A DNA stretch of 64,000 nt from Devosia aurantiaca. GTDB lineage: Bacteria > Pseudomonadota > Alphaproteobacteria > Rhizobiales > Devosiaceae. The notes under the pieces were generated by a model. That model was given only the letters and a program-made list of their open reading frames with translations. It searched no databases and had not been told where the DNA came from. Positions 57,101-64,000 of the stretch are shown in pieces. Both the position numbers and the translations under genes were made by a program. The stretch is from positions 315,001 to 379,000 of the forward strand of contig NZ_JAALFG010000001.1 in assembly GCF_011058215.1 (NCBI RefSeq). Reading direction: 5' to 3'. Each line of letters starts with the position of its first letter. Position 1 is the stretch's first letter.

Positions 57101-58338
57101 TCGTCCGACGCCGCTACGCCGGAGCGGTCCTTGAACAGGTCGATGACGGCCACCGTCTTGAGGATACGCAGGTGCAACTCGTCGCCGCCCATGGCGCCAC
57201 ACCGGTCGATGGCTTCCGCGGCAATTGCCCAACGGTGCCCGTCGGGAGAGGACAGGATAGCCGGCTCGAGATTGAAGCGGAGGTAATCCCAAAGCCGATC
57301 GGGTTCGAACATGCCGCCGGCAGCCTGTCGCAGGAAATCCCTGAAGCCGTGCGGCTCGGCGGAATTAAGGAAGCCGAAGATGCTGCGCTGGTTCTGCCCG
57401 AACCGTCGACGCGAGATCGGCCCGAGCAGTGCGGCCGTCGCCGGGTGCAGCGGCCAGCAGGAGGAGAGCAGGGCGGCAAGACCGGCAGCATCGGTGCGGC
57501 CGGCGGTCATGGATCTCGCCACCACGTCCGCTGCGGCCAAATGGTCAACACCTTCGGGGTCACCCTTGATCGCCTGCGACAGGATCGCGATCTGTTCTTC
57601 GCTGCCGACGTTGACGGGAAGGTCGATGAAGCGGCCGTGGATCTTGGTCCATTCGTCGCGCAGGTCGCGGGACAGCTTGGCGGCGTATTCGTCGAAAGCC
57701 TGGTGGAGAATGCCGACAAAGATCAACCGGCCGCTGCTTCGTGACGCCAGCTCGGCCACATGCTGTACCAGGTGTACGTCGCCCTGACCTCGGGCGGCCG
57801 CTTCCAGCATCTTGCCCATCTCGTCTACGAAGACGATCAGACCGCCGTGCTTGTCAGATTTCTCGGAAGCGGCCGACGTCAAGGCCTCGAGCACGGCCGT
57901 TTCCGTCCAACCGCTGCCTGGAGCGGACGAAATCCCCGACTTCTCGATGGCTTCGCCGAAGATCGCGACCGGCTCGTCCTTGCGTCCGACGATTCCCAGG
58001 GTACGCCAACCCTTCTTCTTGGGCGGCATCTTGGTCCAGATCTCGCGAGCGAAATCCTGCCCGATGATGCCAGCTGCTTCGTCCCGAAGCGCGGCATTGC
58101 CGTTCATCAACGCAGAAAGCGCGACGACCAGGCTGGACTTCCCTGAGCCGTATGGCCCGGTCCACGTAAAGGCGGCTTGACCCGTTTCCGAAACGTGCTC
58201 GGCCATGGAGCGCAAGATAGTGAGAGAAGACGGCGGGCACACGAAACCGCGCAGGGCATCGGGATTGCCAAGGTCGGTGTCGATGCGGACGGCGCGTTGG
58301 AAGCGCGGTTCGATAGCGACGCGATCGATTAGGCTCAT
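54160..58338 (-). CDS. sspC-sspD: SspC ATPase and SspD PAPS-reductase-like sulfurtransferase in one reading frame
   Basis: A single frame of 1,392 residues. Residues 1-1116 are SspC-like: Walker A GPYGSGKSSL at about 61-70 and Walker B LIVFVDEMGK near 167-176. From Met1117 (ATG 54990) the SspD/DndC part begins: the PP-loop LSGGRDSAAL, an EYFFTDTGKELPE segment, SAQTRWCTRMLK, and cysteines in CTFCFFQQ and the final CLTCHK that fit an iron-sulfur site. SspD activates DNA for sulfur insertion; SspC is an ATPase needed for modification. In known systems these are two genes. Here they are joined through seven A at 55007-55013; one base less would end SspC at a TGA overlapping the SspD ATG. ATG 58338 overlaps the sspB stop. 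Confidence 0.87.
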   Translation of the reverse strand: MSLIDRVAIEPRFQRAVRIDTDLGNPDALRGFVCPPSSLTILRSMAEHVSETGQAAFTWTGPYGSGKSSLVVALSALMNGNAALRDEAAGIIGQDFAREIWTKMPPKKKGWRTLGIVGRKDEPVAIFGEAIEKSGISSAPGSGWTETAVLEALTSAASEKSDKHGGLIVFVDEMGKMLEAAARGQGDVHLVQHVAELASRSSGRLIFVGILHQAFDEYAAKLSRDLRDEWTKIHGRFIDLPVNVGSEEQIAILSQAIKGDPEGVDHLAAADVVARSMTAGRTDAAGLAALLSSCWPLHPATAALLGPISRRRFGQNQRSIFGFLNSAEPHGFRDFLRQAAGGMFEPDRLWDYLRFNLEPAILSSPDGHRWAIAAEAIDRCGAMGGDELHLRILKTVAVIDLFKDRSGVAASDEILASCFPETTSEAIKTALVALSKWSLIVFKKFLGSYAVYAGSDFDIEAAIEDEIAERPQIDMALVRSLSGLQPVLCKRHYHRTGALRWFDMDIVLSSAVEKHLQTYKPADGTIGQFVLVVPDGGETTRELGRMLKEVAPAADEWDTVFGVASNTDYILNLAREVQALGRVRAHPDLQGDAVARREVAARLAGAQGMFEAEVARAFELVTWYHGKGPAETKPLRYVSQMASEYADLRFMNSPLLHSELLNRIKPSSNAVAGQNMLLKAMVTEGHRNRLGIEGFPSEGGLYMSLLAKTGLHGPSETGYGFCDPRNGEDPVGLGPVWDEAERHLRMHAGRSVSLAELYELWGRKPFGLKRGIMPVLAIALMMTMRSSLAFYRDGIFQPTLREIDVDYLVKDPSLLQVRWMDLNQDARELLSGLADVVRELDRQNSLADLEPIDVGRGLVAIYARLSPWTQRTQRLSSNATAVRSVFKKASDPNKLIFNDLPGLFAAGAAGHDAVISNVREGLEELVAAHPGMLHRMRSEMLAELQVPNASPKAIADLRARAENIRDLAGDFHLEAFVGRIATFKGSDEDIEGLASLAANRPMRDWSDADIDRAAMGLATLAQKFNRAEAFAHVKGRKDKREAMALVVSVGGRPEPVFGEFDVSDADASLVDDMVADLTERFSGAERNLILAAITRFGAAILSARPEDDEKKKGGLLMAQRHVLGLSGGRDSAALAVYMRHHHPEIEVEYFFTDTGKELPEVYEYLGRLEGVLGKPILRLNPDRDFDFWLMQYNSFLPSAQTRWCTRMLKLRPFEDWVKPMLKDGDEVTSYVAIRSDEDYREGYSSKSASLKVRLPFREDGVDKAGVIELLDASGLGLPSYYEWRSRSGCTFCFFQQKIEWVRLMERHPEAFDEAKSYEKSAVEHGSPFTWSQGESLEQLSRPERVEQIRNDHAIRLERARARIQPNPLRPDGEPLDIDDLYGQSKMCLTCHK
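55007..55013 (-). other. A7 run at the SspC-SspD junction
   Basis: On the minus strand the junction is GAC GAA AAA AAG AAA GGC GGC CTT CTG ATG. With one A removed the frame becomes AGA AAG GCG GCC TTC TGA, and TGA (54990-54992) overlaps ATG 54988-54990, the usual form of coupled genes. GA-A-AAA-AAG is also a known type of slippery run. So the fusion is either real, produced by slippage, or an error of run length in the sequence. Confidence 0.6.
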
Positions 58339-59315
58339 GACGCGATCCTCATTTCCGCGGCGGCATCGGCAAAGTCACGCGTCACGAATTCGAGCGCCTC
58401 AGCTTCGTCGATGTCGCGCCGGCGCAGGACCTGCTTAAGACCAGCGGTTTCCGACCACATCAGTGCGCCACCAGTGAAAGTTTCGAGTTCAGCCAGGCGG
58501 TCGGCAAGATCCGTCTCGTCCAGGAGAAATACGCGACCGGGCGATCCGGGCTCGTAGGCTATGGCTTCGAAAGAGAGCGAATTCCGGCGCGAGGCCGCAA
58601 GGCTAGCGTAGCGGTCCCAGAAGTCGAGAAGGGCATAAAGGAAAACGCCTTGTCCGAGCGAAGGCTTGGCGCCGCGTACCATGCGAAAACCGTCTTTGCG
58701 TCCGACGGCGCGGATCAGTCCGAGCTCGACGAGCGGGGATTCGAGTTCGTCCTCGTGTATGGCACCTGCGGTAACGGCCCGCGATGCATAGCTGCGGATG
58801 AAGCAATCGACGTCACGTTTTACCGTGGCGTCGGAAATGCGCTGCCACTTGCGGTCCTTGGCAAGGCCCGTCAGTGCCCGGTAGACGAGCTCGCGGTCGA
58901 AGTCGGTCTCGGGAAGGTATCCGAACACCCAATACCAGGTCGTTCGGTTGGGCCGACCGCAAAGGCGCCAATGGGCAAGCCACGAGGTAGCCGCGACCTC
59001 CATGAAAGGATCCAACCCGCCGGTGCCGAAAATCAGTTTTCCCAGAGCGGTGGTCTCTATCCTTCCCTCGCCGTCGGCCGGTGTGATCATTCCGACCGAC
59101 TCCGCCCAATAGCGGATCGCGGTCACCATGTTCTTGCCAACGCCGAAGTTGCCTATGGCTTCGTCCGCAAGGAATACGGACCGGTTGGAAACGCCGACTT
59201 GCGTCGCCTCGACCGCGTCCACGGCCTTCTTGAGCCAGCCATATTTCAAGGGAAAGGTTTCGTGGCCGGAAAATTGCGGACGGTAATCCGGTTCGTAAAG
59301 CGGCCCGCGTGCCAT
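58335..59315 (-). CDS. sspB: SspB, DUF4007 protein
   Basis: First gene of the operon, 326 residues. It has the DUF4007 opening FSGHETFPLKYGWLKKAVDA at residues 15-34, then GVSNRSVFLADEAIGNFGVGKNMV, LDPFMEVAATSWLAHWRLC and a C-terminal TFTGGALMWSETAGLKQVLRR. DUF4007 marks SspB, which I recall as the nicking protein of single-strand phosphorothioation systems. I choose ATG 59315 because GGGGA stands six bases upstream and the proposed promoter ends at 59341; a TTG at 59327 is also in frame. Its stop overlaps the SspC ATG by four bases. Confidence 0.87.
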   Translation of the reverse strand: MARGPLYEPDYRPQFSGHETFPLKYGWLKKAVDAVEATQVGVSNRSVFLADEAIGNFGVGKNMVTAIRYWAESVGMITPADGEGRIETTALGKLIFGTGGLDPFMEVAATSWLAHWRLCGRPNRTTWYWVFGYLPETDFDRELVYRALTGLAKDRKWQRISDATVKRDVDCFIRSYASRAVTAGAIHEDELESPLVELGLIRAVGRKDGFRMVRGAKPSLGQGVFLYALLDFWDRYASLAASRRNSLSFEAIAYEPGSPGRVFLLDETDLADRLAELETFTGGALMWSETAGLKQVLRRRDIDEAEALEFVTRDFADAAAEMRIAS

Positions 59316-59340
59316 GCCGTTCCCCAAAGAATACGACGTG

Positions 59341-59370
59341 ACAATAGGATGAGGTAGAGGCTAGGGTCAA
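59341..59370 (-). promoter_or_regulatory. Probable promoter of the sspBCDFGH operon
   Basis: On the minus strand TTGACC (59365-59370) and TATTGT (59341-59346) are 18 bases apart. The start point would be near 59334, giving a leader of about 19 bases before ATG 59315. The 94-base gap also must hold the sspA promoter. Confidence 0.45.
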
Positions 59371-59409
59371 CGGCGAACTGGACCGAACCTCCAGGTCGAG
59401 GAGTTGGCA

Positions 59410-60543
59410 GTGCAGCCCATTTATCTCGATAATCAGTCCTCGACACTGATGCACCCGCAGGTTGTTGAGGCAATGTTGACTGCGGGTTATGGAAATCCGC
59501 ATTCAAACAGTCACTCGATCGGATGGGATGCGGCCGCCAAAGTTGAGCGCGCTCGCGAGAGCGTCGCCGCGCTAATTAACGCAGATGCGGATGAAATCTT
59601 CTTCACCTCAGGGGCAACCGAGGCGAACAATCTCGCGATTTTAGGTGTTAGAAAGCTGCGGAGCGAGCGCCGGGATAGCGTGATGCGCCCGGCCATCGAA
59701 CACAAGAGCGTTCTTGCGGCTTGTGACGCGCTAGTCGAGGAGTATGGTTTCCGGTTGGATGAAGTTCCCGTCGGAACGGACGGTAGAATCGACCTTGCCT
59801 ACCTTGCTGAAGGAGGGATGGACCGCGCCGTCTTGATGTCAGTAGCGTTCGTCAACAACGAGATCGGGACCATACAGGACATCGCTGCCATCGGAATGCA
59901 AAGGGGACCCGTGATGTTCCATTGCGATGCGACTCAGGCCCCCGAAGGGGCGGACATAATGGGCGCCGCCGGTCATTGCGATATGATGAGCATCTCGTCG
60001 CACAAGATGCGGGGCCCCATGGGCATTGGTGCCCTCTATATCTCCCGGTCCATTCAGCCCCTGATCAAGCCCATTATGTATGGAGGTGGTCAACAATTCG
60101 GAATCAGGCCCGGTACATTGCCGCTACAGCTCTGTGTCGGTTTCGGAGTGGCCTGCGATATCGCGAGGAATGGAGCTGAAGGCAGAAAATCCTTGGCGAA
60201 ATTGCGTGATGCTTTCATTGTCGCGCTGCGAAAACAGGGACTGGAGTTTGAGTTAAACGGGACCTCCGAGTTTGATAAGCGGCACGCCGGCAATGCAAAT
60301 ATTTGGCTCCCGGGTGTTGATGCTGAACAATTGCTAACACTGCTACAGCCCGGAATTGCAGCTTCAACAGGTTCAGCTTGCACATCCGGCAGTCTTGAAC
60401 CTTCGTACGTCCTAACTTCCATAGGTCTTTCGACAGAAAAAGCGAGCCAATCGATTAGGTTTAGCGTTGGGCACGAAACGACACTAAGTGACGTAAACAA
60501 AGCTGCGTTGATGATCGGCGAAGCGATCAAACGCCTTGCCTAG
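59410..60543 (+). CDS. sspA: SspA, cysteine desulfurase
   Basis: A 377-residue class V aminotransferase of the IscS/NifS type that takes sulfur from cysteine for the DNA-modifying enzymes. It starts QPIYLDNQSSTLMHP, has the pyridoxal lysine in SISSHKMRGPMG (Lys199), the substrate loop FTSGATEANN and IEHKS (His98), and the catalytic cysteine in STGSACTSGS (Cys324). GTG 59410 stands seven bases after GAGGAG; TTG 59404 is less suitable. It is transcribed away from sspB. By eye its 3' part is near 52% G+C, lower than the rest of the locus, which suggests a separate origin. Confidence 0.9.
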   Translation: MQPIYLDNQSSTLMHPQVVEAMLTAGYGNPHSNSHSIGWDAAAKVERARESVAALINADADEIFFTSGATEANNLAILGVRKLRSERRDSVMRPAIEHKSVLAACDALVEEYGFRLDEVPVGTDGRIDLAYLAEGGMDRAVLMSVAFVNNEIGTIQDIAAIGMQRGPVMFHCDATQAPEGADIMGAAGHCDMMSISSHKMRGPMGIGALYISRSIQPLIKPIMYGGGQQFGIRPGTLPLQLCVGFGVACDIARNGAEGRKSLAKLRDAFIVALRKQGLEFELNGTSEFDKRHAGNANIWLPGVDAEQLLTLLQPGIAASTGSACTSGSLEPSYVLTSIGLSTEKASQSIRFSVGHETTLSDVNKAALMIGEAIKRLA

Positions 60544-60816
60544 CGCGACGGCGAAAGCGCTATCGAACGCCGGCAGCTGTGCGGCAGGAGCTGACGGTCG
60601 CCGGAGTGCGGCTGGTGATCAACGTCACCATGCCCCTCACCGTGAGTAGCGGTAAGACGGCGAAACTCCACAAGCTGAGTGAGCTGCTCCTTTGATTTGC
60701 ATTGGCCTACACTCATGAGCGCAACATTTTGGGGAAATCCATCAGCAACCTCGGTGAGTTAGCTTGAACGCGCCGTGAATTTGATCAAGCGCCATCCTCC
60801 AAATTCATGGAGGTTG
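60544..60816. other. Remnant region right of sspA
   Basis: No complete gene. An unanchored frame ending at TGA 60693-60695 (VRLVINVTMPLTVSSGKTAKLHKLSELLL) looks like the end of an unknown protein and may be left over from a mobile element. Near the right end CCTCC (60797-60801) can pair with GGAGG (60809-60813), the ribosome-binding site of the next small frame. Confidence 0.35.
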
Positions 60817-60945
60817 ATGATGCCGAAGACCCGCTCCCTCACCCCGCGCATGATTTCGGACTTCTGCCGGCTGAGGCTGAAGGCCGCTCTCGACAGTGAC
60901 GAGATCGAGGTGATCACGAGCTATCTCGTCGCCCTTATCGAGTAG
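60817..60945 (+). CDS. Possible 42-residue protein before the integrase remnant
   Basis: ATG 60817 (or 60820) after GGAGG opens a 42-residue frame: PKTRSLTPRMISDFCRLRLK, then AALDSDEIEVITSYLVALIE. It ends exactly before the ATG of the integrase remnant (TAG-ATG), as a coupled gene would. Helical and charged; no family is recognised. Its ribosome-binding site can be hidden in a small hairpin. Confidence 0.4.
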   Translation: MMPKTRSLTPRMISDFCRLRLKAALDSDEIEVITSYLVALIE

Positions 60946-61656
60946 ATGGCTTACCCACCCTACCAAGGCAGTAGAGCGGACTGGATGATGCTGGCCGAGG
61001 CCACTGGGATTGAGGCGAGCAGACTAAAGTCAGCAGGTCCTCAGCTGCAGTCGGTCCTGGATGCCGTGGCGAGGTCAGTGGCCATGGAAGGCCAGACCGC
61101 TCCGCCACCGCCAAAGCAAACGCGGCAAGAAACTGCCGACGATAAATCTGCACAGAAGGCAAAATCTCGCCGCGGACCGGCGCCGAAACCAATACTCGAG
61201 CACCCGGAGGCTCTCTTCACCCAGTGGGAAGATCCGCCTGGCTTCGGAGATGCGCTTAACCTGCACATGCGCAGGCATGGTGACAGCGTGCGTCACCTCT
61301 ACCTGGCGTTGGCATCACGCGGAGAGGCGCAGGATCAGCGCACGCTTATGAAATGGTGCACCGGCCAGCTCTTGCCCATGGCAGCCCAGGCATGGCGTCT
61401 GACCATACAGCGGTATGGGATCTACAATCCCTGGACCGGGCGCGGCGCCATCAAAGGTTTGCTGCCCCACGGGCCCCACAACATTCGCGATGTACTTGCG
61501 ACCCATATCCTCAAGCAGACTGGGTCATTCGAACAGGCGTCCTATGCCATCCAGGACACGCCGGCGATGGTGCAGCAGCACTATGGCCGGTTCCTCCCAC
61601 CAGACAAGTCGGCTATAGCGGCAAAGATTTTGAATAAGGTTTGGGAAGCGATTTAG
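60946..61656 (+). pseudogene. Internally deleted tyrosine-recombinase (integrase) remnant
   Basis: A 236-residue frame. The N-terminal 150 residues (ADWMMLAEATGIEAS, GDSVRHLYLALASRGEAQDQRTLMKW) resemble the start of a family of large integrases. The last 75 (PHNIRDVLATHILKQTGSFEQASYAIQDTP, then VQQHYGRFLP) are the end of a tyrosine recombinase, with HNIR and the nucleophile Tyr in QQHYGRF. The core between, with the first catalytic Arg and Lys, is missing, and the chain passes from one to the other near LPMAAQAW. I read it as a deletion derivative that cannot recombine DNA alone. Confidence 0.55.
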
Positions 61657-62513
61657 TTAAGCCTTTTCCCCGTTTTGATGGGAACAAGAGGTGCCGAAAA
61701 GCTCAAATGGGGACGGTACTGCTCGAAAGCAGTTGCCCCGTTGATCTGACCCCGGTGGGGCACTCCGCGAGACCCGTTCCCGGATCGATCGCGTCTCCGA
61801 ACCTACGGAACGACGACTCCGACACGCAAAATCTAATGATAACACGATCGTGATCGAAACTTTTCGGGGGCGCTAGAACGACCCACCCGCAAGGATTACC
61901 AGCGAGTTTCAGCTCCGACACATCTGGACCATCGCGTGTTTCGAGCGGCTATCATCGATGGTGGGGAAACGCCGGCGACGTTTGGGATCGGAAGGATTAG
62001 CACTCAATGTTCGACGGCGTGATATGGGCTCTTGCCTGATGGATTGGGGAAGCTACGCCAACGGCCCGTCTGGTACGGAGCCGATACTATCCTTTGAGAC
62101 AGGAGCGAAATCCATGAAATGGAGAACCTCGAAAAAGTGTCGGCACACACCCGATCCGTTACCCGCTTCCGGCACCCCCAAATCCCGGTCAACTCCCTGA
62201 CGGTGCTCAGGTATTCGTGCGCCGCTCGTCTGGAGGTACAAATTTCTAAATGGGCCGTACTTTCTTGATTCGCGCGCGCGAAACCGAATTAACCCTCTGA
62301 TTTGAAAAGATTTTTCGCCATTCTACCCGACGATAACAGGCATTCCTCAATATTCGTTTGTTTACAGGGACTTAGCTAAGTTACACGTGCCAAATCTATC
62401 CTTTTGTTGGCACACTACATCCTGTCAAAAGCCCGGCCGTTGGCCTCTCCGCCCCTCCGTTGACATTGGCGGTTAGGTCCATGTTAGCCGAAAAGGGAAC
62501 GTAGGAGCGAGCA
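61657..62513. other. Long gene-free region before the recombinase genes
   Basis: 857 bases. The longest frames (61641-61853, 61958-62200) have no start signal or protein-like pattern. CAAGGATTAC at 61890-61899 is the inverse of the TAATCCTTG element. From about 62230 to 62440 the sequence is AT-rich (e.g. GATTTGAAAAGATTTTTCGCC), with the inverted repeat GTGCCAA-N13-TTGGCAC at 62387-62413. This is probably the promoter region of the recombinase genes or the end of a mobile element. Confidence 0.5.
61890..61899 (-). repeat. Single TAATCCTTG element (inverted)
   Basis: CAAGGATTAC, reverse complement of GTAATCCTTG, stands in the gene-free region right of the integrase remnant. It is the third exact copy of the decamer in island non-coding DNA. 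Confidence 0.3.
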
Positions 62514-63737
62514 ATGGCACAGATCATAACACCGGGGGCAAATTCGCGGCGCAAGGCCGTCGCCATCGTCGACTTCGTGCCGAGGGTCTGCGAGAAATAT
62601 CCCGCGCTTCCTGAACCAGCTTGTCAAACTGCATCAAGCCGTAAGGCCAAGGGGCACGATCCCCGACGGACACGTCCGGGCTTCGCGACGTTGTGGGAGG
62701 CGGAGCTTGAAATCGCCCTCTACGGGGATACTGACAGTTTTCCTCTTCGGGCCGAGATGTCCCTGCGAGCTGTTGTCGCTTGGTATGGCCATTACGAACG
62801 GGAACGCAATGTTTCCGAAGCCACCATCAAGGGATATCTGAGAGTCCTCAAGCGTCTGCTGACACCAGACCGAGCCGATCGCCCGATGGACGAGCTCACC
62901 CCGATCGACCTGATGAACGTGCTTCAGCCAGTGCGTTCCACATCTTTGGCATCTAAGTCCAAGGACGAATACTCCCGTATCATCGGGCGTTTTTTCGCCG
63001 CAGCTCGTCAACACGGTTTCGTCGCAGATGACATTTCCGGGGCCATCGTGCGCCAGCACGCCGTCCAGCGCTCGCTACGCAATGATGAGGGTCCGCCAGA
63101 GGAACACTTTGCATCAGTCCGCGCTGTGGCCGCGCAAGCCGCTAGCCTCGTATTCGAGCTGTCGGTCGGTGTCTTCGCGAGTGCGGAGGCCATTGCTCGC
63201 ATGAACTGGGGCGACGTCGATTTCGCTAGCGGCCGAATTTTCGTTCCTTACCCGCCGTTGCCGGGACAGAACGAACGCAATCCGGCTCGGGAGGACGGGC
63301 GTTGGCGCCCGATGGACGAGCTGTTGCTTAACGCTATCCTGCGCTGGCGTGCCGTCTCCTTTACATGTTCGCCCGACGACGCTCTTTTGCTCAGGCCTGA
63401 CGGAAGTGCCATGTCGTCTATGGAGGTGGCAGAACTGATCCATGGCGCACAGGTCCGAGCCGGCCTCGTCGGCGAACAGCGTTACCTTCCGGGTAAGGAT
63501 CCCAAGAGTTGCAAGCCTGAAGCAGTACGCAAACGCGGGATGCCCCGGGGTTTGCACGGGTTGGCAGACTTCAAGCACGCCGCGATCATCGCCGTTGCGG
63601 GCACAGTGCGCAGTCTCAAGACGCTTGAGTCGAAGGTGGGGCGCCACTCGATTGAGAGCCTCATGCGCTATAGCCGATACCTGGTTCGCGACGACAACCG
63701 CCCACTACCGGTCGCCGATATCGAGTTGTTGGCATGA
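62514..63737 (+). CDS. Tyrosine-recombinase-like protein lacking key catalytic residues
   Basis: A 407-residue protein from ATG 62514, after GTAGGAGCG. An N-terminal core-binding fold (VSEATIKGYLRVLKRLLTPDRADRP, LASKSKDEYSRIIGRFFAAARQHG) precedes a catalytic-like domain. There the usual GLRxSE is VFASAEAIARMNWGDVDF, the HxLRH box is LHGLADFKHAA, and the end is LESKVGRHSIESLMRYSRYL with a Tyr that could be the nucleophile. The first Arg appears lost, so catalysis alone is unlikely. Its stop overlaps the ATG of a second recombinase-like gene. Paired or triple recombinases of this kind are known from mobile elements. Confidence 0.65.
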   Translation: MAQIITPGANSRRKAVAIVDFVPRVCEKYPALPEPACQTASSRKAKGHDPRRTRPGFATLWEAELEIALYGDTDSFPLRAEMSLRAVVAWYGHYERERNVSEATIKGYLRVLKRLLTPDRADRPMDELTPIDLMNVLQPVRSTSLASKSKDEYSRIIGRFFAAARQHGFVADDISGAIVRQHAVQRSLRNDEGPPEEHFASVRAVAAQAASLVFELSVGVFASAEAIARMNWGDVDFASGRIFVPYPPLPGQNERNPAREDGRWRPMDELLLNAILRWRAVSFTCSPDDALLLRPDGSAMSSMEVAELIHGAQVRAGLVGEQRYLPGKDPKSCKPEAVRKRGMPRGLHGLADFKHAAIIAVAGTVRSLKTLESKVGRHSIESLMRYSRYLVRDDNRPLPVADIELLA

Positions 63738-64000
63738 GAAAACTCATCGACATCGACTTCCGGACAGGCATCCATATTTGGTTGGCGGACCTTGCTCAGG
63801 ACAAACGGCTCCCGGCCAAGAAGCGCCAGACAATGGAAGGCCACATCGAAAATCACGTCATGCGCTATTTTTGTGATCACACGATCTCACGCATAACCGG
63901 TGATGACTTGCAGCGCCTGCGCTGGAGTCTCACCTGCTCGGCCTCGCTCGCAGGCAGCATTATCAAAACGCTTCGGACCTTCTTTGATTATGGCGTCACC
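63734..64000 (+). CDS. Second recombinase-like protein (partial, cut by window end)
   Basis: ATG 63734 overlaps the preceding stop (ATGA), and the frame is open to the window end, 89 residues. It shows a core-binding domain: RTGIHIWLADLAQDKRLPAKKRQ, NHVMRYFCDHTISRITGDDL and SASLAGSIIKTLRTFFDYG, as in the N-terminal half of tyrosine recombinases. The catalytic half is outside. It is translated with the gene before it, so they probably act together. Confidence 0.6.
   Translation, partial: MRKLIDIDFRTGIHIWLADLAQDKRLPAKKRQTMEGHIENHVMRYFCDHTISRITGDDLQRLRWSLTCSASLAGSIIKTLRTFFDYGVT

Noticed and set aside
61641..61853. 70-residue frame after the integrase remnant
   Set aside because: No start signal and no protein-like composition; overlaps another equally poor frame on the opposite strand.
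61958..62200. 80-residue frame in the gene-free region
   Set aside because: Starts without a ribosome-binding site and shows no recognisable pattern.
62387..62413. GTGCCAA-N13-TTGGCAC as an operator
   Set aside because: A 7-base inverted repeat with free spacing is expected by chance in a region of this length; noted only in the region entry.

Overview
This 64 kb, G+C-rich window looks like the chromosome of an alphaproteobacterium of the order Hyphomicrobiales, most like Devosia or a close relative. The evidence is gene order (proA-nadD-rsfS-rlmH-envC-ctpA-deacetylase-rppH, atpHAGDC next to priA, sdhCDAB), a CtrA-type TTAA-N7-TTAA site and palindromic intergenic repeats of a kind common in this order. 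No database search was possible; every name rests on motifs and family knowledge.

Positions 1-40.6 kb are mostly core genome. 1-7.4 kb: end of proA, then nadD, rsfS, rlmH, an EnvC-like murein hydrolase activator, ctpA, a divergent polysaccharide deacetylase, rppH and a YgeA-type racemase. 7.5-15 kb (minus strand): a chemoreceptor, a rho-independent terminator and the F1 ATP synthase operon. 15.1-21.4 kb: BrnTA toxin-antitoxin, priA, a Xer-type recombinase, a DMT transporter and a secreted six-repeat cysteine protein. 21.6-25.4 kb: the sdh operon. 25.6-40.6 kb: small metabolic and regulatory genes (Nudix, ArsR/DUF1801/AHSA1 cluster, carbonic anhydrase, EF-hand protein, asd, flavoproteins, two PagL-like outer-membrane proteins, a ClpP-like membrane protein, Gfo/Idh/MocA oxidoreductase, epimerase).

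A tRNA-Ala(CGC) gene at 40669-40744 marks the left edge of a genomic island that runs to the window end. The island holds an unrecognised gene that reads antisense through the tRNA, a soluble FtsH-like AAA-protease, a small helix-turn-helix protein and a DNA phosphorothioation defence locus. In that locus a cysteine desulfurase (SspA) is transcribed away from a tightly overlapping operon: DUF4007 protein (SspB), an ATPase read as one ORF with a PAPS-reductase-like sulfurtransferase (SspC-SspD), then SspF, SspG and SspH (DptF/G/H-like). SspA-D would write the backbone sulfur mark and SspFGH would restrict unmarked DNA. The right side carries an internally deleted integrase and two overlapping tyrosine-recombinase-like genes.

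The sequence contains about twenty frame breaks, also in essential genes (nadD, atpD, priA, asd). Most are repaired by adding one base to a short run of identical bases, so they look like sequencing errors, not real pseudogenes. For such genes I give the full span and place the break. The apparent SspC-SspD fusion passes through a run of seven A and must be read with this in mind.
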